From: Curvularia sp. ZM96
Taxonomy: Eukaryota; Ascomycota; Dothideomycetes; Pleosporales; Pleosporaceae
Assembly (NCBI GenBank): GCA_022457065.1
Contig: JAJGBQ010000007.1
Span: 62,001 to 126,000, forward strand
Reading direction: 5' to 3'
Length of the DNA: 64,000 nt
Of this stretch, positions 23,818 to 34,280 are shown one piece after another. The position numbers and the translations under genes are program-made. The notes under the pieces were generated by a model that was given only the letters and a program-made list of their open reading frames with translations, made no database searches and was not told where the DNA came from. Each line of letters starts with the position of its first letter. Position 1 is the first letter of the stretch.

Positions 23818-24821
23818 CTAATCTACTTCATCCCAATCCGGATTGGCATGCGCCTCTGCATATCGGACAAGTGCATTCCAATCTTTGCACTGATGAGTTG
23901 TGCCGAAGCCGTATGTCCCGGACAAGACCTGATCCTTTCCCTCCTTGACGAGATACCGGTCAGCGCCCTCAAGCGCAGTATCGCCGCAGCACATGACCGC
24001 TTGGCGCAAGTAGTCAAAGCAATGCAATAAGTGCTTTGTATCCGACTTGTGCGACGCGCCATGCGAGTGTGAAGTGTTCAGAGCAGAGTGGCTGGCTACG
24101 AAGTCGTGGAGAAGCATTTCCTGTGTCATACATTAGCTTTTGCTATGGTGCGTGTGTTGATGGGAGTTGTCAACCAAACAGTGTATCTGGTGCTTGAGGC
24201 TTGTCAGCAAATATCACATCAACAGCTACCCTAATATGCCGAGACTTACCATCGCGCTGATGGAATAGTAATAGTCTGGCGGCGGCAGGTTCTTGTACTG
24301 CAGCGGAGGAGGCAAAGTATATCGCTCCGGCTGATGCACCTTCACGAACCCGGATCCCTCTAAAGCAAATAAACCATCAGCTGCAGTTTCAATAGCGAGG
24401 ACACAAAACCCACTTGGCATCAAACCTGCCCAGTTGCCAAGCATCCCCTCAACCTGGCTCTTGGAGAGTTCTTCAAAAGCAAAAGGCGGCGCATATGCAG
24501 AGTCGTTCCAGAATTGTCGATTGTGGATTTCAACTTGCGGCCGCAGTCAGTGTTCAGCACCCCAGCGTGTCAAATTCTTTATCGGCGGCACAAACATTTG
24601 GGGATCAGGCCATTCAACTCTTCGCCTAGACTTCGCTGGTGGACGAGGAGATGCCCTCGACGGCCGCTGGAGAGAGTTGATAGGAACCAACTCAAAGTGA
24701 GAATCAACGCGAGAAGTGGTAAAAGAAGAGCAAATCCATATCTCCAATACTGAAAGAAAGTCATTTTGCGGGACATGTCGCTGTTCGAACCGGCGGAAAT
24801 TGAAAATGTCCATCGATCCAT
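23818..24821 (-). CDS. UstYa-family (DUF3328) membrane protein, first copy
   Basis: Four exons (24821-24596, 24533-24250, 24192-24175, 24120-23818) give 276 residues. A single membrane helix lies at about 27-49 (ALLLPLLALILTLSWFL), then GEELNGLIPKFEI, a Trp-rich middle, and YSISAMHQIHC. The two family HxxHC motifs are HQIHC (171-175) and HLLHC (206-210, followed by FDYLRQAVMC); the end has GTTHQCKDWNALVRY. UstYa and UstYb catalyse oxidative macrocyclisation of peptides in the ustiloxin pathway, and relatives act in other fungal metabolite clusters. The first intron (62 nt, donor GTTTGT, branch CTGAC) removes what otherwise looks like a frameshift plus TGA. The start could also be the ATG at 24776. 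A peptide precursor and a second UstYa gene lie within 4 kb. Confidence 0.82.
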
Positions 24822-26114
24822 TCGTATTCACGAGACAGCGAAACTGAACAGGCCCTAAACCCAACCCTCACCTCGAACAGGGCGGGAAATTCCACATGCC
24901 GAGCTTGAGATCTACAGTATGCACTGCCGTAAGCCCTCTTCCCTGCTAGTCACTCTTGACGACTATAGTAGTACAACAGCTACTACTGAAGCCTACTATT
25001 CGGGCCTTTTTCCTTCCTGACTTATACGATAAATCGAAAAGGCAAAGCAAATCGTAGCTGAGTGCCATATACATACACTGTAAGACAAAATGTAGAGCGC
25101 CTAGGTTAATGCAATCGACATACTCCGTAAAGTTTCTGACTATATCTATGAGCTAGTCCATGCGTGTAGAACGCGGAGAAGCCTGCACTCTTGCCTTTTT
25201 CCCTTCATCCTCTCCAGGTCTGGTGGGTCAAATAACCTCTTATTGGTGGTTTAGATAAATTCTGCCTTAATGCTGGCTGTATAGAGTTTGGAATATAGTA
25301 CTTCGTGTAGTATACGAGCTGGTCCGTGCGTATAAAAGCGGAGAGGCTTGCACTATCCCCAGGGCGTGTGTAGTTGCATGCTACCGGTAGGCCTCTTAGG
25401 TCCGACCCGTTACAGGACCGCCGAACATAGCCCGGGGAGCAGCCGAACAAGTTCCTGACGTCAGATAGATGCAGAGTTTGATGTTTTGGTGACAGGGGTA
25501 AGATGGACTAGTTTACATGAGGGTTGGGATCGGCAATGACAGGTCCTTAGGTTAGTCCCAGTTTCTTAGGGACTGTGAAATTGAATTGAATCAATTGAGC
25601 GTCCACTGCAACCTTCTATAGGATATTTAGATGGGCGAAGCTATAGGACTACAACACCTAGCTAAGCTATCTTATAACTAAGTTCTACAGACTAAGTCCT
25701 TTACATAGAGATCCCCTACCTAATAAAAAATTGTTGTGTAGAAGCTTATAATTGGAGACTGTGTAAAACGTTGCTGTCTGGTGCTTTGTCTATTGCGACA
25801 GATGGCGAAGTCTTACGCTGTTCGCTGTTCGAAAAAAAGAAGTCCAATACAAGAGATATTGCGTGATCGATCGGCTTTGAACGCAAGATTTTGGAGGCAG
25901 AGACAATAGAGTGAATGCGACAATATATGTCAAAATCCAAATATCATTCATCGCACGTTAGAGCATGCCATGTGGTGGTTGCGCACCACTTCGCATGCAA
26001 TAATCGTGACTACGCAATGCAGATAGATACAACGTCTTGAATCTAGAAGATTGTCGAGATAACCCCTTTGCGTCCTCCAACGATCGCCTGAGCTCCCCAC
26101 CACTCCTTCTTGCT
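24822..26114. other. AT-rich spacer with a diverged direct repeat
   Basis: No gene supported. Two imperfect direct repeats of about 40 bp (near 25150-25192 and 25314-25357) share the words AGCT-GTCC-TGCGT, GCGGAGA and GCCTGCACT or close variants, differing mainly by transitions. They look like remnants of an old repeat family. Confidence 0.4.
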
Positions 26115-26354
26115 CTAACATCCTTTTGGTTTGTTGGTGCAGTACACAGGAGCGAACTGCGGATCAGCATCACGCTCGGTGAGGCCATTGATTAGGGCGT
26201 CTGCATCGCGCTTGGTGAGGTCATTGATAGGAGCCTGGGAGATGTTATGATCAGATAGGGGTCACAGGAAATGTCTTTAGAGGAAGCGACCCACCGCAGC
26301 AACGAGGCTGGCGCCGAAAATGGTGGCGGAGATGAATGCAGTGATGAGCTTCAT
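26115..26354 (-). CDS. tiny secreted peptide precursor with KR-Asp-Ala site and Tyr-Cys-x6-Cys tail
   Basis: Two exons (26354-26295 and 26234-26115) joined across a 60-nt intron (donor GTGGGT, branch CTGAT, acceptor CCCAG) give 59 residues. The first exon is exactly the signal peptide, MKLITAFISATIFGASLVAA. The rest contains two related segments, INDLTKRDADAL and INGLTERDADPQ, then a tail FAPVYCTNKPKGC. KR followed by Asp-Ala pairs is a kexin plus dipeptidyl-peptidase layout as in alpha-type pheromone precursors, and aromatic-Cys-x6-Cys has the cysteine spacing of those pheromones, although the usual GQ core and final Trp are absent. Lying between two UstYa-family genes, it is also a candidate ribosomal-peptide precursor. 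A TATA motif lies 111-116 bases upstream. A secreted effector is a third option. Confidence 0.68.
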
Positions 26355-26666
26355 GATGATGGATGTTGATTGTAGAGTCACAAATATTTTGGTTGGTGAA
26401 GTTGTTGTATGAAGGAGTTGCTGTAATCGATGACTGTGACCATTGTCTGGAGATCCACCTGGAATTTATATTGCGAGGGACACAGTGAGTCCTAATTAAG
26501 CCTACAGCATCGGCATTCCCAATTGATACTAGGCAGCGGTGATACAAGGTTTAGCTTCGTGTGACCTTCGAGCGTACGTAGACAATGTCTCGCTTTGCGC
26601 GACTAGCGAGCTTGAGTGTACGAGGATACTTAGTACTAGCGCTTGGTCGATCGGTAAAACTAGATA
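26355..26666. other. peptide-gene upstream region up to the MITE
   Basis: Holds the TATA box already listed. No other feature recognised; a 98-codon minus-strand frame overlapping here is a shadow without coding character. Confidence 0.4.
26465..26470 (-). promoter_or_regulatory. TATA box of the peptide precursor gene
   Basis: On the minus strand this reads TATAAA, within CAATATAAATTCC, 111-116 bases before the ATG at 26354. Confidence 0.45.
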
Positions 26667-26893
26667 CTGGGTGTCCGGCGTAAGTACACCGCAGGGGTAG
26701 TGGTACAGTAGAGAGTTCTAGAAACCTAGCTGTGTTTTCATCAAGTTACGTCGCAACACTTCCCTAGGGCATCAGAATGATCAACTCTGTTAGTAAGTCT
26801 TAGGGAAATAGAGGTGTTTTACATCATCAGAGTCAAACTAGAATTCACTCCTTGATACTAGACCCACTGCCCCTACTTACGCCAGACACCCAG
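26667..26893. mobile_element. 227-bp MITE with 20-bp terminal inverted repeats and TA duplication
   Basis: The left end CTGGGTGTCCGGCGTAAGTA (26667-26686) matches the reverse complement of the right end (26874-26893) with one mismatch. TA flanks both sides (26665-26666 and 26894-26895), the target duplication of Tc1/mariner-pogo type elements. There is no coding capacity inside, so it is a non-autonomous element. Its ends are unlike those of the pogo-like element at 39739. Confidence 0.75.
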
Positions 26894-26895
26894 TA

Positions 26896-27650
26896 GAAGA
26901 CTGCTCAGCACTTACGAAAGGGGATAGTCATGTGGATAGTCACGTGGATAGAAATCCAAACGGCATCTGGGTTGGACACATGGCAAACCTCGATTAAGAT
27001 GTTAGGCCTCTAATTGAGAAATTGCAACTGCCTATACCTATCTAGGTAGGCGGTGTGCACGTTGTAGCTTAATCGCGTCACTATTTCCCTTGCTAGAGTT
27101 GAAACCAAACACATTCTAGTTTATCTTAACGTGTCGCCGAGGTTCCACTGTAAATTTAGCGCAGCGTCAGGATCGGCCGTAGACGCAGTCGAATCGGCGA
27201 AACTGAACTGGCCCTTAGTCGTTTTGGTGCTAATAATTCGAGGCAAGGGTAGTGAATTTTGGTGGGCTAGCCCGCTTGTTCCGGGATATCTGGTTTCACC
27301 GATCGGCCGAGAGAGTGGGTCGACAGGTGAGGTCTCTCCACGTAGGAGGGACAAGGACGACGTGGAGGCGGTGTTACAATCCATATTTGAGAGCACCCCA
27401 GCTTTTCAAGAAGCGATGCCAACATTAGTGCTGGCGTAAGCGTACTCATCCCCGCTAACTTTCCGAGTGACTGCCCGACTGGGTCAGGTCACGATTCTTG
27501 ATCGATCGATTCTTGGAATGACCCATTCAACGGAGCATTGAGTCTGACCGTCACTCTATACTTTTGCATACGACCCGTGAGCGAAAGCCCGAGTCTTCGT
27601 CCCACTCGGCACATTGATGCTGCAGTAGGTAACTCTCTAAGTGCGCCACA
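26896..27650. other. intergenic, possible decayed coding relic
   Basis: Frames of about 90-100 codons overlap on both strands around 27121-27439, but neither has a start context, splice structure or known motif. The right part should be the promoter of the second UstYa-like gene. Confidence 0.4.
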
Positions 27651-28632
27651 ATGTCGCGACTTCTGCCTACTTACGCAGAATTCTCAAACGAATCGTCCGA
27701 AAAGGACGGCAGTGAAGAGGGCCTTCTTTCGCATACGACAAAGGGACCGACAAAACCGCGCAGTAGTTGGTGCCCATCCGGGATCCAAATCCTGGCCGCA
27801 GCTCAAACCGCCACAATCTTCATACTGCTGTTCGTAATTTTTCTGCTCCAGAAAAAAAGACAATGTCAAAGCTACTTCCCTACAGATCTGAGTGTGTATA
27901 CAAATGATGCCTATTCGAGGCTTGGGCTGACATTATGCAGCACACCTGGACGGTGTGGTAGGGTTCAAAGAGAAATCTTTCACTAATCCTCTGCAACCGA
28001 CCAAGAATCGTTCAACATGGGAATTTCTGGTCGATGAGCCTGAATGGGTTGGTCCGCCGAGGCCGGAAATCGACAATGCCTGGGAGGATTTACTGAAAGG
28101 TGAGTACGCCGCAAGGAACAAGGGGATACTTTCTCGCGTTAATTCGGATAGTGACAACATTCAATCGATCCGGTGAAGCAGGTAAAAGGCTTGCCCAGGG
28201 CAAGACATATCAGTATCCGGATGGCAACTACGTTATGGGCTTTGAGGTGTACCATGGCCTCCATTGTATTGATACGTTGAGAAAATTTCTCTGGCCTGAC
28301 AATTATCCATTGAAGGATACACCGCAAGTGCGTGAGCTGCACAAGGGTAGGTTTTGGCTTTCAAAAACAGTTGTGAACACCACATTATTGACACTTAGCA
28401 GAACATTGCATCGACTACCTGCGGCAGTGAGTCCGAAAAACCAAAAGTCGACATCGTGTCTGGAACCATAATCGCTAACCTCAATTTCAGATATGTGCAA
28501 TGCAATGCAGACCTATCGCCCATGTGGGCTCGCTGGGATGATGTGTACACGGTGGTGATCCAGCCATACACCCCACATACGTGCCGAGATTTCGATGCCT
28601 TGCATCGTTGGATAGTGGATGGAGAGCAGTGA
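27651..28632 (+). CDS. UstYa-family (DUF3328) membrane protein, second copy
   Basis: Five exons (27651-27891, 27941-28099, 28152-28346, 28402-28426, 28491-28632) give 253 residues. A cytosolic N-terminus precedes one membrane helix at about 45-66 (IQILAAAQTATIFILLFVIF). The family order follows: PEIDNAWEDLLK, SGEAGKRL, GNYVMGFEVYHGLHC, then HKEHCIDYLRQYVQCNADLS and HTCRDFDALHRW near the end. HxxHC motifs are HGLHC (168-172) and HKEHC (197-201). The 25-nt fourth exon was placed because it restores the second motif and its CIDYLRQ continuation. It differs strongly from the copy at 23818, so the two are old paralogues rather than a recent duplication. UstYa-type proteins often work in pairs (UstYa/UstYb), which fits a shared pathway here. 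Confidence 0.82.
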
Positions 28633-29675
28633 GACATCGAATGTAGTACAATACTACTCGTCGGAGTTGAAACAGGCAGATCAAAAGGAAGGAAGTCGTA
28701 GTATTAAGGAAGCGACAGAGAGCGACTATATACAACTCAAACAAGAGCTCATGTAAACTCTAGTCACGTGACATAACACACACTATACTATGTGAACTAA
28801 GGTGCGAGGCTGCCACTAATGTACGAACGGCGGGATTCTGAATCACTTATTGTTCATTTGAAGGCACATCCAGATTGTCATGGGTCTTTTCTAGCCCTGG
28901 CTTTTCACAAACTCCATGTTGCATCCTGTAAAGGTTGAACGTAGCAGCGAGCAATAACTCAGAGAAGTGTAAGATTGATTTATGCCTTTCTATGTCTATT
29001 CTTAGATTCTTCTTATACAAGCCAATAGAGGCGTACCGTGGGATCGCCTACTTAACGCTCTCGCAGCGCTGTGGTAGCGAAGGGTCTTCGCCAGAGTCGT
29101 TAGGAGTTTATTCTAAGGTACTCTTGGCCCTGTGTGCTAACGATCCTCCGTCGAGTCGACGTCTCGACACTGTCGCGACGTCGCACCCTTACACATCCAT
29201 GCAGCCTTCTTCTCGGCCTTGCCGGGGCCCGTGTTACTCTAGGGGACCAGACATCAAGATTATTCCTAATATAGTATTGCTAGAAATATAATTCCTAGTA
29301 GGACACGGGCTAGAATTTTCCTAATTCCTGGCGGAAATTACCTATCCTAATACATTTAGGCCTGAAAGGACGTGAGTGTTAGTAGAGCATGACCTTCAAG
29401 ATACCAGATACTAGAGAAGATGGCGGATACGTCTGGCGAAATATCTCCCACAACTTTATTTAGCTAGAGCTATACACTTACCTATACGTCACGCTATAAC
29501 TTTCGAACTTAGTGTTCTTTTTGTAGGAGTCTCATGGGTGCCCCAGAAACCTGCGTATCAGGCAAGATGGGTGAAAAGAAATTTGGGCGCATTTCAAAAA
29601 GGCAGAACAGTTCAGCATAGGTAGAATTGGGTGAAGGTCCAAAGGAGAGGATAGGATAGGCTTGGATAGAGTTGG
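28633..29675. other. intergenic, nothing supported
   Basis: A 118-codon plus frame at 28935-29291 has no motif, and the region 29280-29480 is AT-rich. It holds the 3' ends of the second UstYa-like gene and of the P450 gene, which are convergent. Confidence 0.45.
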
Positions 29676-31354
29676 TTATACATCGTTTATGAGTTCTGTG
29701 ATCCTTACCCACATGTTTGTTTGGTACCAAAAAAGCCCGGATGACTCCTGCACAGGCCTCATAGGGTCAATTGGTTGAAAGTCGAAGGTTCTCAACAGCT
29801 CAAATATAACCTTGTAAAGCTGGGTGAAAGCCACATGCTTGCCTGCGCATACCCATCTCCCATTACCAAATGCAAACTCTACTATCCTTTCCATCTCAGC
29901 TCTGATGGTGGCATCACAATCGAGAAACCTCTCCGGGCGGTATATTTCCACATCCTGCCCAAATATGTTCTTCGACATCATTAGACCATAAATATTATGG
30001 CTTATTGCGGTTCCACCTGGGAGGAATACGCCATTCAGCATATCACCTCCAGCTGGTACACTTTTGAAATGTCCGTACAAGGCAGGGGGACGGACCCGAA
30101 TGGATTCATAAACCACAGCCTGAAATGAATTAGTATTTCTTAATCGTTTCCTTACGGTAATTCATTACTTGTAGGTATGACAATTGCTTGCCCTGCTTGT
30201 AGGTAATGGGCTCAGAGGACACTTTGCCGCTGTTTATGGCCTCTTTAGCCTCCTTCATCAAATGAATATATACTCGGGGCGTTCCCATTATGAACAGAAG
30301 TGCACTCCGTATCGTAGTTCCTGTCGTATCAGAGCCTGCAATGACTTGCACAACGCTCTCAGTTTCACATTGATCGCGTGAAAGCCCGTGGCGCATGAAT
30401 GAGGACTAAACTCATTAGGTTATGCCTACTAGGTAGTCGTGGACTTTGGGTTTATAACGTACCACCATATCTTTACCATTGTCAGAACTCGGTCCAAAAC
30501 GTTTTGCGACTAACTCTTGGCCTAGGCTTTGATATAAAGTTATTAAACCTAAAGTTCTTAAGATTTCTGAAGCTAGAGAACACTACTTACCTGATAAGCC
30601 TACCCACTCCCTTTTTATCGGAAGTCTTTGGCATAAAAAGAGACAGCAAGGAAGACTTGAACAAGGTACGGAGGAATGGCGTGTCTACTACGACACTCAT
30701 TAATTTACCAGCATCTTGGACTTGCTGATTGAAACCGAAAAGGTCTTCGTTAGTTTCCATGTAGCCAAATGATTCGCCGTAGGCAAGAGCGGTTATGGCA
30801 TCCATAGTAAAGAAGCGGATGATCCAAACGAGATCGGCCTTGCGTATCTCTGCTGGCGTTGAAAGATAGTGGCGACGGATCAGCCCCTTGAGATTCGCAA
30901 TCTGGTCATCCAGAATACCTTCTATATCGACATTGTCGCGACCATTGTACCCGTTTGTCAGTTTTGCTTTGAGCCGATCATGCGCGGCTGTATCCAGAGT
31001 GGTGAGCAGATTGTCACGCGGATCGAGCCGCACTCCTGTGAACCAATCATCTCTACCATATGTGCTCTTGATGCCGGAGATATGGCGCAGAATGGCCGGG
31101 TCATCAGTGAGGACATAATTGGGAGCGACGCGCACAAGAGATCCGTATCGTTTTAGAGCCAGTAGCTGAGCATGGGAATTGCCCAAGAAGGTGTTCCTTA
31201 TTAGCCACGCATGGGACAAAGACGCAAGGATCGGACCTGGAACGTGACGCAAACGGAACCAGCTCATGAATGAAGAGAAAACGTAGTATACAGCGAACGC
31301 ACCAGCTCCATATTGAAGAAAGTGGATGGCGTCGCCGCCAATAAGAGCCATCAT
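29676..31354 (-). CDS. cytochrome P450 monooxygenase, pisatin-demethylase-like class
   Basis: Four exons (31354-30591, 30526-30463, 30405-30169, 30119-29676) give 502 residues. An N-terminal anchor (AFAVYYVFSSFMSWF) precedes RHVPGP. The I-helix has AGSDTT at about 299-304, the K-helix ESIR at 360-363, then RPERF, and the haem loop FGNGRWVCAG with the ligand Cys446. The 64-base second exon restores ELVAKRFGP, conserved in this group. All key residues are present, so it should be active in the ER membrane; the substrate is unknown. The start was set at the ATG pair at 31351-31354, where the anchor begins; an in-frame ATG at 31462 is possible. It diverges from the Zn2Cys6 regulator across a promoter with tandem CCAAT repeats. 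Confidence 0.9.
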
Positions 31355-31530
31355 GAAAGCGCGACTGCGAGGGAAGGCACGCGAAAGCTTGTTGAGGCGA
31401 CAGTGGTGGATTGAGAATAATAGACATATGTAGTGACAGAGGTCAATTATATATGGTGTCATTTGCCTAACCGTAATCCTAGTGCATATCTCGAGAAGAG
31501 GTCAACTTACCACGACTCTATGATCTGGGA

Positions 31531-31540
31531 CCGCTAGCGG
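31531..31540. promoter_or_regulatory. perfect palindrome CCGCTAGCGG (CCG-N4-CGG)
   Basis: A 10-base palindrome with everted CGG half-sites, the kind of element bound by Zn2Cys6 dimers. It touches the first CCAAT repeat in the shared promoter of the P450 and the Zn2Cys6 regulator, suggesting but not proving control by the neighbouring regulator. Confidence 0.45.
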
Positions 31541-31641
31541 CCAATCAGAGCGCAAGTTCGCCATTACGACTCAGCCAATCGGAGCACAAGTTCGCCATTA
31601 CGACTCAGCCAATCGGAGCGCAAGTTGACGTTACGAAGCAG
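31541..31641. repeat. three 34-bp tandem repeats, each starting with CCAAT
   Basis: Units at 31541-31574, 31575-31608 and 31609-31641 (33 bp) begin CCAATCGGAGC or CCAATCAGAGC and contain CAAGTT and TTACGA; the first two differ at only two positions. A degenerate fourth starts at 31642 (CCAGTCGGG). Three in-phase CCAAT boxes in a divergent promoter point to CCAAT-binding-complex input or a recently expanded regulatory element. Confidence 0.7.
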
Positions 31642-31880
31642 CCAGTCGGGTCCAAGTCGGCATCAGGCGAAGAAATAAGGGAACTAAAAAGCAATACCCA
31701 TTATCAGCAACGGATGTCGCTTCAGAGTCATATGATTAATTGGTATCGGCCAGTGGGAAGTTGAGAAGACCGGCTTCAAACTACCTCTATCAACAGTTTC
31801 TATTCGCATATCGTGTGCCCGTGGCAAAACAATTGAGCGAAAACCCGATAGCACATGCGCAACCGCAAAAAAGAAGTGCA

Positions 31881-33719
31881 ATGACTATGTCACACGCATC
31901 GAACGCTCATCCAAGTACTTTGACAGTACTTCGAACCTTGGTACCTAAGCCTTCTGAAAATCTCGACGTGAGAGATTATGGAACCAACCGGCGGAAAACC
32001 CGTGCTAGTAATCCTAAAGTGCGAACCGGGTGTAAAACCTGCAAGATCCGCCGACTCAAGTGCGACGAAGCCAGGCCAATATGTCAGAGGTGTGAAAAGG
32101 CGCGGGTATCTTGTGATGGATATAGCTCGACTAACCAACAAACTCTCGTTGCTAAGTCTAAGCCGAACACAGTTCCAGCCAATACATTTGGCCCCCCTTC
32201 AAAGGCCGCGCGTGGGCTCCTTCTCCCGCACCCTTCTCCCAGCTCCAATCCATCAGTGAGCAAGTTCATTGGAGATGAAGTCTCGCATTTCGACTTCTTC
32301 CGCCACAAATTGACGATGGATTTCTCGGGCTACAGCTGCTCCGACTTTTGGTCCAGGATTGTTCTCTGCGAAGCTATAACCAACGACTGCGCCCGCCATG
32401 CGGTCTTGGCAATTGCCGCTCTCTCTCAGGGAATCTCGACTTCACTAGCATCTCCTCTAAAAAGTAACAAACCGTCAGCATTATCTCCATGGACCGCGAA
32501 ATCTATTGTCAACAGCCATCACCAAGCTGCACTCCGTCACTACGTCGAGGCACTGTCCATGTTCCGGAAACAAGTGCACGTGACAGCCAAGACTCACTCT
32601 CCGAGAGTATTTTTCATCATGACATATCTGTTCATTACCTTTGAGCTGCTGCAGGGCAATATGGAAATGGTTGACAGACTTCTTAATAGTTCCATCCAAC
32701 TTTTGAAGGGCTCCCTCAAGCAATATCGCCAAGATGCCCTACCACAGCACAGTGGAACTCGATGTCGGGCGGAAGACGATGTTGATGATATTGAGCACAT
32801 ATTATCATTCCTCTCCATCATGGGCGCAGTGACCCCCTTTTTAAAGATCCAACGAGCGAATCTATGTCTTTGGGACACAACGGCTATAGATGCGGTGCCG
32901 AACCTAGGATCTTGGAGCGCCAAGCAACTACAGACGTACTGGGGCCGATTCTTTTCCCGCACCTTAGCCTTTGCCGGGCAAGCATTCACTATAGTAACAG
33001 AAACACGCACTGCTGAAGTTGACCTGACGTTGGTACACAAACAACACGCTTATCTATCACATTTAGACAAATGGCGAAACGTTCTAGATGTCGGACTCGC
33101 TCGCGCCACTATGACCAGCGACAATCAGGCCAAGATGGCCATACAGCTCATGCAGCTACATCACCTCATGATTTCTATCGTTGTAAAATGCTGTCTGGAC
33201 CACACCGATATGATCTGGGACGAGTATGACCACGACTTTCTCGTCCTTGTGGAACGCTGCTTGGCTTTTGCCGCCGAGACAAAGCCAGGTTACCATGCGC
33301 TCTTCACTCTGAGTATGGGCATTCTTTCTACATTAGGTCCCGCAATTGCCAAATGTCGAAATCATGACATCCGAATGAAGGCTCTTGAAATCTCCCGTCG
33401 AATGCCATGGCGAGAGGGGACGTGGGACGCTGAAGCCGAGATATACGGGAGAATCGGAGCTGTCTTGCTCGAGGAGAGAGGAAGAAATAGTGATGGGTTT
33501 ATCTCACCCGAGAATAGGTGGACCTGGGTTGAAGGTGATTGGAACCTTGAACGGAATACACTCATCGGGAAATATGTTCGGAGCATGCCAGATCAGAGCG
33601 GAAATCCTGTCTTGACATTACTAGAAGTGAGCCTAGAAGCGTGGCATGATGTATGCGCTGATATCCGCTGTCCTGTAGATCACACTGCAGGATGCGGAGT
33701 TCTAAATAGTATTAGTTAA
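31881..33719 (+). CDS. Zn2Cys6 transcription factor, likely pathway regulator
   Basis: A single-exon frame of 612 residues from the ATG at 31881 (a second ATG follows at 31887; the frame also extends upstream without an ATG). Cysteines at 51, 54, 61, 68, 71 and 78 give the exact C-x2-C-x6-C-x6-C-x2-C-x6-C binuclear cluster (GCKTCKIRRLKC, then ICQRC). The remaining 500 residues are helical and resemble the fungal-specific Fungal_trans_2 type domain. It is nuclear and DNA-binding by family. Adjacent to the P450 and sharing its promoter, it is the best candidate for local control of the block at 23.8-37.6 kb. Intact. Confidence 0.9.
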   Translation: MTMSHASNAHPSTLTVLRTLVPKPSENLDVRDYGTNRRKTRASNPKVRTGCKTCKIRRLKCDEARPICQRCEKARVSCDGYSSTNQQTLVAKSKPNTVPANTFGPPSKAARGLLLPHPSPSSNPSVSKFIGDEVSHFDFFRHKLTMDFSGYSCSDFWSRIVLCEAITNDCARHAVLAIAALSQGISTSLASPLKSNKPSALSPWTAKSIVNSHHQAALRHYVEALSMFRKQVHVTAKTHSPRVFFIMTYLFITFELLQGNMEMVDRLLNSSIQLLKGSLKQYRQDALPQHSGTRCRAEDDVDDIEHILSFLSIMGAVTPFLKIQRANLCLWDTTAIDAVPNLGSWSAKQLQTYWGRFFSRTLAFAGQAFTIVTETRTAEVDLTLVHKQHAYLSHLDKWRNVLDVGLARATMTSDNQAKMAIQLMQLHHLMISIVVKCCLDHTDMIWDEYDHDFLVLVERCLAFAAETKPGYHALFTLSMGILSTLGPAIAKCRNHDIRMKALEISRRMPWREGTWDAEAEIYGRIGAVLLEERGRNSDGFISPENRWTWVEGDWNLERNTLIGKYVRSMPDQSGNPVLTLLEVSLEAWHDVCADIRCPVDHTAGCGVLNSIS

Positions 33720-34280
33720 GCTTATACAAGGCCTGTCTAAGTAGGGTGTGTAGAAATTTGCCAAAATTATTATGATTATAGTTGTAACAGGGCAGCCCTG
33801 GTTAGAGTATCGAGGGGCTAGACTCGCCGGGGTTTTGGTGGGAAATGGGAAATGTGCGGTGATTGTAGGATTCCACCGTCCAATCTATTTTTAGTTGATC
33901 ACTAGAACTTTCGATCACCAGCTGCCTCTGAGTTTATTCATTTGAACAAGCAGCGCCCACCCCCCCCTTATACTTGAGACTATGCTCTATAATAATTATT
34001 CCCTTTTCAATCTACACCTAATAGGATGCGGCATCTCGACCAATCCGTTTAGCTTGTTTATCAAGTTTAAGGAGAGAATCCTTCCTGTTACTTGTAATAG
34101 CAAAAGCATAGCGCACAAGCTGATGTTTTTGCACTTTAACATGCCAAGTAGTCAAACCAATACGTATAGAGGTTTGTATAGTAGCTAATTTTAATTACTC
34201 TTAACGCGTATATGCATGTCTGCCAAGCTAACATTGTTAGACTTTTTAACCTCCACAAAAGCAATCGATACTAGCCAGCC
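33720..34280. other. intergenic between convergent genes
   Basis: Contains a run of ten C at 33957-33966 or close by and AT-rich sequence. No gene supported; a 68-codon frame at 33982 lacks any motif. Confidence 0.45.

Noticed and set aside
24534..24600. Apparent frameshift plus TGA in the first UstYa-like gene, suggesting a pseudogene
   Set aside because: A 62-nt intron (24534-24595; donor GTTTGT, branch CTGAC, acceptor CAAG) removes both and restores LIPKFEI in frame.
27121..27439. Overlapping frames of about 100 codons on both strands
   Set aside because: No motif, start context or splice structure; kept only as an unexplained patch in the intergenic note.
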